Shown here one piece after another: positions 56,488-64,000 of a DNA stretch of 64,000 nucleotides; within the stretch, counting starts at the first letter, position 1; each line of letters begins with the position of its first letter. The notes below the pieces were generated by a model. That model had not been told where the DNA came from and searched no databases. It worked only from the letters and a program-made list of their open reading frames with translations. A program made the position numbers and the translations under genes. Origin of the DNA: Halisarca cf. caerulea (lineage: Eukaryota; Porifera; Demospongiae; Chondrillida; Halisarcidae); assembly GCA_963170055.1 (NCBI GenBank), contig CAUJGJ010000397.1, positions 3,570,001 to 3,634,000 on the forward strand. The letters run 5' to 3'.

Positions 56488-57035
56488 TTAACTAATAAAA
56501 ATCGTCAGCAACACTCTCACTGGGGCCACCTCGCATAGACCCAAGTACAGCTGCAGCATTGCATCTCTGTATACAGGCACTGATTCGCTGGTTGAGTCGT
56601 GAGAAAGCCATGCAGTGAATCCTCTGTCACTACCTGAGTGTATCTTCCTATATAGCTCACGGACAAAGGCCATTGTGTCCTCCCCAAAGACACCAGTTGT
56701 CTCCATAGCTAAAGGGACAAAATGGTGAGTGTCAGTCAACTACTGGTAGATTCTTCTCTTGCTGAGGGCTGCTTGGTCAGCCAGTATAGTCCAGCACCAT
56801 GGCAAGTCAGATTGATATTGGATCTTGCAAAGGTGTCATGGACTGTGGCATCCCAAACAAATGCTATGCCTCTTGACCAGGGTATTAATGAGATTTTATT
56901 TGATCTGGAGTCATCATTGGGGCACAATCCATGTGGTTCCAAAACTGCAGGCACATGCATCAACAGCTGCCAAAGCACGTTTGACTATAAGTTGTTTAAA
57001 GCAGAATGTCTAGGATGTCTGCCTTCACTCCTCCT
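56488..57035 (-). pseudogene. C-terminal remnant of a non-LTR retrotransposon polyprotein
   Basis: Reverse: VLEPHGLCPNDDSRSNKISL, IPWSRGIAFVWDATVHDTFA, then an in-frame TAG, then HHFVPLAMETTGVFGEDTMAF and VRELYRKI. 'L.PWSRG....WD.TV.DT.A' followed by 'F.P.A.ET.G....A..F...L' is the region after the reverse transcriptase in LINE-type elements of cnidarians and sponges, as I recall it. The RT core itself is absent. It is truncated and has one stop. Confidence 0.6.
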
Positions 57036-57040
57036 ACAAC

Positions 57041-57044
<4 letters not shown>

Positions 57045-57098
<54 letters not shown>
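57045..57098. repeat. TA microsatellite
   Basis: About 26 TA units. A similar TA tract is at 35369-35403. Confidence 0.95.
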
Positions 57099-57101
<3 letters not shown>

Positions 57102-57302
57102 TGCTCTGTCTTCTTTCTGTTTTTTTTTTAATAGAATTAGGTCATTCAATGCATGTCAAATCTTTGGAAATTCAATCATATCGTTATTTGTGTCAAAAAA
57201 TCAGACTGATATAATTATCATACAAAGGTTTAATTCTGTGGCAATTTTGTCTTGTAGTAAAGTGTAGATCTAGGTTATAACTGCATGGGAAATTTAAATT
57301 TG

Positions 57303-57670
57303 TGTACTTCCAGACCTAACTTGTATGTACATTCAGCTAGCCCAAAATATACTGTGTGTGTACATTCAGCTTTGTATGATTGAAGTGTAATTCAGCCCCT
57401 GACGGAAGTGTACATTCAGACCTAACACATGTGTACATTCAACCCTTGCACTAAGGGTTATAGGATGCATGTTATGGTGTTAGGGTTAGGTGTAAGAAAT
57501 TAATATTGCATAATATTATATAATTTAATTATTATGTATGTATTCAGTTCTGCATGACTTACAATCATAATTATATATAATTACAATGTCATGCATGTAC
57601 ATTCAGACAGGTATTTACATGTGCATTTAGCCTTGTCTTGTATATATATATGCATTTTAGCCCAGATTTG
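57303..57670. repeat. Dispersed 'tgtacattcagc' repeat
   Basis: At least seven copies of 'tgtacattcag' (or 'tgtaattcagc') at irregular 40-70 bp intervals. It includes 'gttagggttagg', which is not a telomere array. Confidence 0.6.
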
Positions 57671-58251
57671 TGTATTTATTCACTGTGGATCCTATATATA
57701 CTATACTGCATTGTTAGAACCTCCCCCTTCTTCAAATTATATAAGTATCGCAAACTTGGGTTAAGAAGCGCACCTCTGTAACAAGTGCACGCTTTTCATT
57801 GGCGTATACTCATGCATTTCCCCTATTACAAGGTGATATATGAACAAACACTTCTTATTAGGTGCACATTTCTATAAAAAGCGGATATACTTCCTTGCCA
57901 CCCCGAGTAATATTCACATGTGCTTCGAAACCAGAGTCTACAGTAATCTGGGTGTAGCTTCTTCGTGGCCTGTGCATACATTGTATAAAATATTATATTT
58001 ATTATTATTAATAATCATAAAGGGCAGATAAATCATTTATAAATTACTCTATTATACATTGAAATAGTTATAATAGTCTGAGCTTGAGCTGTATGTATAG
58101 GCATATATCTTAGATTCTACATGGAGAATGACAGTCTGTCAGTTAAAGAGATATAGTACTTTAATCCATCAGTAAACATAGAATGATTTGCATTGACAAT
58201 TGCATGGAAGATGGCGTTAAAGTCCGGATACACTCTGTAAAATTCTTCATA
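57671..58251. other. No gene recognised
   Basis: AT-rich 3' flank of the integrase-like gene. Confidence 0.5.
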
Positions 58252-59072
58252 TCAGATCTGTTTAAGTTCGTCATTTCCATCTAGTGGATCCTCCCCAAAC
58301 TTGGGAAAAAGGGTTAGAGAGCCACCTGTACTACAGAAACTTGCTACTGCACTCTCCACTGAAGGAATTTGACTATCGTTGATTCTGGCAGCGTGGTTGT
58401 TATTGTTCATTCGTCTGACTGGGGTACCTTTGGTAGGAATGGAATGATTATTCCAAGATCGTACAGCTATAGCACATCCTGCACTGGCAACACGCAGTGT
58501 GAACCAAGATATACAGTACTTGTGCAGTGGAGATAGGAGAGATATGTCATCTCGGGCTTCCATAGCAATCAGAACTTTCTTGATGGGATAATTAACTCTT
58601 GAGTTAATCTCTACCCAAAACCGCTCAATCATGTGATTCTGCAAAACATGTACAGAAAATAGATATGCATTGTGAAATACATGCAAGCATATGGAACTAC
58701 ATACAGTGGCTGTATATATGTAGATGTACAAGAACATATTGCAGTACTGTGTTGTACAAGTATAATGCAATGCAGTATGTAGACATGTATAGGGTAATAC
58801 ATGGAATCTCAATCACACATGCATGCATTAAATTATACTTAATATAATGTATTCGTATTACTATAATAATTGTTGTACACATGCACTCAATAAATGCAGC
58901 ATAATACTATAATATGCATATAGCATGACGTACAATACACATGAAGTTGCACCAGTACAATTTACAGTGATGTAATTCAAACAGATAATATAATAACATA
59001 TTAGTACATAATTGAATGTAGTACAAATTATTCATGGGCAATTAAAAAGTATTTCTTTACACATAGGTCCGT

Positions 59073-59121
<49 letters not shown>

Positions 59122-59123
59122 TG

Positions 59124-59163
<40 letters not shown>

Positions 59164-59212
59164 TGCATACACACACACACACACACACACATACATACAC
59201 ACACACACACAC

Positions 59213-59306
<94 letters not shown>

Positions 59307-60431
59307 GCACACACACATACACACACACGCACACACACACACACACACACACATACACACACACACACACACACGCACACATGCACACACACACACACAC
59401 ACGCACACACATGCACACACGTACACACACAGGTGCACACATGATTATGTTTAACATGTGCACATGCAGTATACCCCAGTAATGTATACCTGCTTAGATG
59501 TTGACTGCAAGTGAGGGGCACGGTGGACATTTGTTCTGAGTTCAGCCAATAGCTCCTGAACATATAACATTAGTACCCATTCTTTCCCTTGATCAACTCT
59601 GACTTGATCCCACAGCCCATACGTATGCAATACACTAGAGTACATTTCCTTGTTGATTTCAATGTTATTCTTGACTGGCATTGACACAAATCCAACTACC
59701 ATATTGCTATAGCCATCAACAGCAGCAACATGGGTTACACCAAACATTCCTATCTTTTCGTTTTGGTCAACATGTAGTTTGTGTCCAAAATAATCTGCAA
59801 CATAAGGGTGCGGATTTAAGCGCTGACTTGTAGCATTCTGTCGTTCAGTGTGATAGTTTGGTGGGCCTACTAGGGGCAAAACTTCTCCAATCTGTCTTTG
59901 GCCAGCTTTAATTCCATTAGATGAGAGATAGCCCTGCATGGTTTTTCGACCATAAACTGGCCCAACCTACAATGATTTAATTAATTTTATCATCAGTACA
60001 GATTCTGAAGGCAAAGTATTATCAAATCAACACGCATGCATGCATATAAACACTACTTAATGTATATATAATATCTGTTATAAGTACTAATTTACAGCAA
60101 ACTAATTAATATATAAACATAATTTGTGCAACATCAATCACTATTGGCCATCAGATTAGCCATGATATACCTCTGAAATAGCTGATTCCACTACTCTTCC
60201 CAGCTCTTCCTTCGATAACCTCGATGTGGCTTTTATACCCTTTTCACAGCAGAATCTTTCCACACTACGACTTGACAGTCCCCTCATTTCTGGAAGCTGT
60301 GCTTGCAGATCTGCACTAACTTGTCCATAGGTCTTGCCTAGCGAAACTAAAGAATATTCTATGTACTCCTCTGCACCTTCTATATTGTGTAAAGCAGCCA
60401 TTTTTGTTACTTGATTGGCCATTATATGCAT
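58252..60431 (-). CDS. Integrase-like DDE protein, three exons, 374 aa, intact
   Basis: Exons 60431-60171, 59966-59490 and 58638-58252, all phase 0 with canonical splice sites and no stops. The N-terminal HTH-like region is GKTYGQVSADLQAQLPEMRG and YGRKTMQGYLSSNGIKAGQR. The catalytic core has Asp154 (HVDQNEKIGMFGVTHVAAVD), Asp212 (WDQVRVDQGKEW) and Glu251 (NHMIERFWVEINSR), D-x57-D-x38-E, close to retroviral-type integrase cores. The C-terminus is LSPLHKYCISWF and IPTKGTPVRR. I recognise a widespread animal family of stand-alone integrase-core proteins. It may be a transposase or domesticated. Intron 2 is stretched by a ~360 bp CA tract. Confidence 0.8.
59074..59440. repeat. ~360 bp CA microsatellite with ACATACATGC interruptions
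   Basis: Nearly pure CA with 'atacatgcatac' interruptions, in intron 2 of the integrase-like gene. All ORFs called here are artefacts. Confidence 0.97.
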
Positions 60432-60639
60432 GCACCTCTGTGTTATCTTTGATCATCTATTTGGTTTAGTATATAGAAGAATACTGACCAATGCCAAGTA
60501 TACTTTTAACCATTTGATATAATATCTGTTTTGCTATAATAAATTTCATATTCCAAAAAGTTGGATAATATTCTTAATTTCAATTTTAAATTTCTTCTTG
60601 TAATATAAAGAAATTCAGTTGGCAGAAAGGTACATGCAC
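60432..60639. other. Upstream region of the integrase-like gene; nothing recognised
   Basis: AT-rich, no clear promoter motif. Confidence 0.4.
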
Positions 60640-60861
60640 CGCTGCCGCCCTATGCACTCAAATCACTTGCAAAACATTGAAGGGTAAGTGCACAGCTGAA
60701 CATTCATAGAACATACTGTTTATTGTAACTGGACAATTGTTTTGAAAAATTTGCCATATTTGGCAATTGTTTTCAAAACAATTCCTAAAACTCATTCCTG
60801 TATAAATTCATACTTCTCTGTTACTATTATATAAATTCTCTATTATAAGACTTTTCTTATA
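60640..60861 (+). mobile_element. Family A, truncated copy
   Basis: 'gctgccgccctatgcactc', the central palindrome and the AT-rich body to 'ttataagacttttctta', then abruptly repeat G. Confidence 0.8.
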
Positions 60862-61236
60862 GGGCTTAAAAACCTGTGGGCCGCCTACGGCCCTGTAAAC
60901 TCGAATTACTTGGAAATCATCCTCATGGACTTGAACAGAAAGTTTCTTGTGAGTAATGCATGCATGGTTTTATGGGATTATTGTGTTCTATTGTGTTTCT
61001 TCGTGTTTACAGAAAAAATAAATGAAATCCTAAATGGAAAGAATAGTGAGTTTGATAGCATTATTGTGCTTGTGAATTAATGCAACGTCATTATGCGGGT
61101 TTACTGTTGTTGTGTGTATATATGTGTGTGTAAACAGGTCCTTTTGATATATGCATACTGGTGAATTTATGTGTATGCATATTCATACTATGTTGTGCAA
61201 CACATGTGCTTGTACATGTGCTTGTGTGCGTATGTG

Positions 61237-61310
<74 letters not shown>
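60862..61310 (+). repeat. Repeat G, copy 2
   Basis: A B-family 5' hairpin remnant ('cctgtgggccgcctacggcc', 'actcgaattacttggaaat'), then 'ttcgtgtttacag', a 33-nt block and GTGAGT at 61016-61054, then TG runs (61213-61309). The 33-nt block resembles the mini-exon at 43261 but holds an in-frame stop in the same phase. Confidence 0.65.
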
Positions 61311-61311
<1 letters not shown>

Positions 61312-61724
61312 GGACATTCCTTATGTACACTCTTTCTCTCTCTATAGAATGGAAATAAGGAACCTTTTCCCATTTCAACCCAACCGCTGTTGTACTACAA
61401 ATGAAAGTAACTGCACTTACTCTAGAAAAAAACTGATAGTTGATATACTGAGTATTCGATATACTGAATATCAAAATTATGATTATTGTATTCATGCATA
61501 CTTTTTTTATTATCACTGCATTGTTTCTTTTCATTGTATCACTAATTTAATAATACTAGTTTATGGTTTATCTGTGTGTATCTAGTGTTTAATTTGTTGT
61601 ACATGCCCTTTTCTTGCATGTGTCACCATCATATATAATATCAATAGTACTTTATTTACTTATCACCTTCTTCATGTATCTCATCACTTTGTCAAATGTT
61701 ATATTGATATTGACTAAAAATATT

Positions 61725-62490
61725 GGGATATGTGGCAGTTGCGAGTAGAAATTAGGAATTAGGTATGGGACATAAAAATTCACTTTTTTGCAGAAAAACG
61801 TTCTTTGACATAGTATTCCAGAAAGTTTGAGTACCAAACTCCACCAAATTTCGTGTAAATGGTCCGCAAGAAGGTCCTCTTCTGCTCGCACTCATGGCCA
61901 GAATGCAAGGAGAAAATGGCCACCTGTCCAACAGTGCCAACAAAAACTGCCCTGTTTAGGGTGTAGAGAACAATGGGACAGTGAAACAAATATTTCTTAT
62001 CGGTGTAAGCATCAGTGAGGTTTAATATCTTTTAAAAACGGCAATAACTTTGACTACAACACAGCTAAGCTACCAGAAATCGGCCAAGCTCACTGTGATA
62101 AGGTTTTCTTTGAACAACTTATCTGATAGCAGAAGTGATCACAGAGATACCTAACAACTTTAAAGAGATGTAGGAGGAGAAGTAAAAGAGGAAGGTTCAC
62201 TTTGAGTGTCAAATTTACATCATTCATCAGATTTTAGTGATGAAACGTTCCTTTGCGTGCTGTCGAACAAGAAATAACCCCTTTGTTCGTACTTGGAAAT
62301 TGTTAGCGAAGTTAGCACAAGTAACAGTATAAAACTATGTGTTTCAGGCTTCAAATAGAGGCCCAGATCATTTAGATATCTTTAGTAAGAGGCTAAAGAA
62401 AAGCGAGGGAAATTCGAAACTCATTTTCTCAACATTACGCAATGTACCTAAATCCTCCTAATTTCTACTCGTAACTGTCACATATTGTCC
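61725..62490. mobile_element. MITE with ~45 bp TIRs, about 766 bp
   Basis: Left 'atgtggcagttgcgagtaga', 'aattagga'; right in reverse 'atgtgacagttacgagtaga', 'aattagga'. Both continue to 'ttaggt'. No coding domain. The target duplication is uncertain. Confidence 0.65.
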
Positions 62491-62728
62491 AGGGCTATCA
62501 CACACACACATACACACACACACACATACACACACTTCCCCTACTAAACACACACACATATTACACACGTGTGCAGACATTCATAATATGTATGCTCTAA
62601 CAACTAAGGTAATCACAGACAACACATTCCCACATACGTAGCATACAGGCAGACGCCTGAAGAACATAAACCGAGGAACTTGATATAAATTATTACACTA
62701 GTTGAGGTAATATTTTTGTGGTCACACA

Positions 62729-62761
<33 letters not shown>

Positions 62762-62767
62762 TAAAAA

Positions 62768-63020
62768 CAAGTAATTCGAGTTAAAAACTCGTGGGGGCTG
62801 CCACCCCACGCACTCGAATCACTTGCAAAGCATTGAAGTGTAAGTGCACAGCTGAACATTCATTGAACATACTGTTTATTGTAACTGGATGATTGTTTTA
62901 AAAACAATTGCCATATTTGGCAATTGTTTTCAAAACAATTCCTATAACTCATTCCTGTATAAATTCATGCTTCTCTATTACTATTATATAAATTCTCTAT
63001 TATAAGACTTTTTTGCAAAT

Positions 63021-63054
<34 letters not shown>

Positions 63055-63117
63055 GACGAGCGTTACACACCGGAAGTCCAAATGAAAACAATATAGGGGC
63101 TGCCTGCGGCAGCCCCT
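62768..63117 (+). mobile_element. Hairpin element family A, copy 2 (350 bp, complete)
   Basis: Complete and very close to 5703-6049, including both terminal hairpins, the central palindrome and a TA tract at 63025-63052. Left flank AAAAA, right flank AAAAAA. Confidence 0.92.
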
Positions 63118-63461
63118 AAAAAACCTGATAACGACACAAACACGCGCATGCGGGGTAAGGTGGGATAACTTGGAACGGACAGGTAAAAGCAGGGTCAATA
63201 GTAAATTACACATACATTTTTAGGTCCATATAATACCTACACGAATTGGATGTTCAGCAGTGGCAAGTATGGCTGGGCACCTTAAGCAAAAGACACAGGC
63301 CCTGTTCCAATTTTTCCCACTTTATCCTACATACGCACACACACACACACACACACACCTACATTATACACACCTAGTATCCTACATAAGCTCACAAACC
63401 CACGCACACCCTTTTCCCATTGTAAACACGCATATATATTATTCACATGGACATAAATATA

Positions 63462-63661
63462 TGTAATAACACACATGTAACGTTTATGAAGTTACTTTTC
63501 AAGAATTATTACTCCAAAGCAACATGCAACCAAAAGTTTGCAAGGTCTACATGTACAATGTGTTACATAATAATGTGTGTGGGCATGTGAATGATAAAAG
63601 AATGGCGGGATAATAAGTTTGTGTAATACTGGAAATAATATATGCATTACCCGTTACAACA
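63462..63661 (-). repeat. Probable 3' LTR of a Ty3/gypsy element, ~200 bp
   Basis: In reverse, a polypurine tract (CTTGGGGGGGAG) precedes TGTTGTAACGG, a typical LTR start. A candidate end is TTATTACA at 63462. The 5' LTR is outside the window, so the length is provisional. Confidence 0.45.
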
Positions 63662-63727
63662 CTCCCCCCCAAGTGACGTACAAGGAACATAACATAGAAA
63701 TCAAGGTTACAGTGTTAACCAATCTGG

Positions 63728-64000
63728 TCATCGAACGTGGCGTCCAGAGCATGTGGTACGGCAGGCTGCTGCTGTCAGAACCACATCGATGTGTGCTGGC
63801 TTCAGTCTGTCGATCGATACAGTGGTCTGCCTGCCATGAACTGTGGGTGTGAAGCACTTGTCTGAACACTTTACAACCGCGAAAGGTCCATCGTATTGGT
63901 GTTGCAGTGCTTTCTTCACTGAATCCCATCGAATGAATACGTGGGAGGAAGAGTGTAGATCTGGGCTGATATGCAGCTTTTGATTGTTATCCCATGGAGG
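63728..64000 (-). CDS. Ty3/gypsy Pol C-terminus (integrase tail), partial
   Basis: The open reverse frame from the window edge reads HVFIRWDSVKKALQHQYDGP, FAVVKCSDKCFTPTVHGRQT and TVSIDRLKPAHIDV, then a short tail to a stop at 63728-63730. This is the conserved end of gypsy-type integrases ('YDGPY.V......F......G....VS.DRLKPA'). It is followed by a polypurine tract and LTR start. The rest lies to the right of the window. Confidence 0.8.
   Translation of the reverse strand, partial: PPWDNNQKLHISPDLHSSSHVFIRWDSVKKALQHQYDGPFAVVKCSDKCFTPTVHGRQTTVSIDRLKPAHIDVVLTAAACRTTCSGRHVR

Noticed and set aside
57478..57495. gttagggttagg as a telomere repeat
   Set aside because: Only two units, inside an irregular repeat; no array.
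59012..59563. Long ORFs of repeating Thr-His or Val-Cys in several frames
   Set aside because: They are translations of a CA/TG microsatellite; dinucleotide repeats are open in all frames.
1..64000. CRISPR-like arrays, bacterial operons, ribosome binding sites
   Set aside because: The direct repeats are minisatellites without unique spacers of constant length; introns and transposon types show a eukaryotic genome.

Overview
This 64 kb window is animal nuclear DNA. It is AT-rich with short canonical introns and is almost wholly made of mobile elements nested in one another. The mix points to a marine invertebrate, most likely a sponge or cnidarian; that is inference, because no conserved host gene fixes the taxon. 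I see no tRNA, rRNA, CRISPR or operon structure.

Layout. 1-10 kb: the last exon of an unidentified gene, then a PIF/Harbinger element (1085-6271, TAA target duplication) holding a dead transposase, its Myb-like partner and a nested hAT remnant; a decayed Crypton-type recombinase; and a 1.2 kb element with AT target duplications. Two copies of one host repeat flank these, and each copy shows the empty site of the element in the other. 10-20 kb: a CCCH finger exon, a MITE, a Mutator-like transposase, half a piggyBac, and a long broken gene of an unnamed family that starts at a 2A-like peptide. 21-30 kb: a transposon-type gene split by a Tigger element, a tRNA-derived SINE head, and a full-length Crypton-type tyrosine recombinase (508 aa, all catalytic residues) inside an insertion whose two ends are long hairpins.

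30.7-36.3 kb is the most striking part: a 5,531 bp element with ~100 bp terminal inverted repeats and perfect 9 bp target duplications. It carries a RecQ-type helicase and, convergent with it, a seven-exon gene with a ZAD-like finger and what I recognise as DUF6589. Each gene is nearly intact. I propose the two act together as the transposition machinery of a poorly described superfamily.

36-64 kb: a 1.2 kb inverted-repeat element, minisatellites, decayed transposon genes, a possible array of 33-nt mini-exons, a four-exon hAT (ZMYM1-like) gene with one stop codon plus an internally deleted relative, an intact RING-finger ORF, a LINE remnant, an intact three-exon DDE integrase-like gene, and the end of a Ty3/gypsy element.

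Two related short repeat families (A, ~350 bp; B, ~300-330 bp) recur throughout. Each has a hairpin at both ends and sits in an A-run. Two B copies lie inside coding frames, so the pre-insertion site can be inferred: a 2 bp AA duplication at AAAAAG. No autonomous partner for them was identified.
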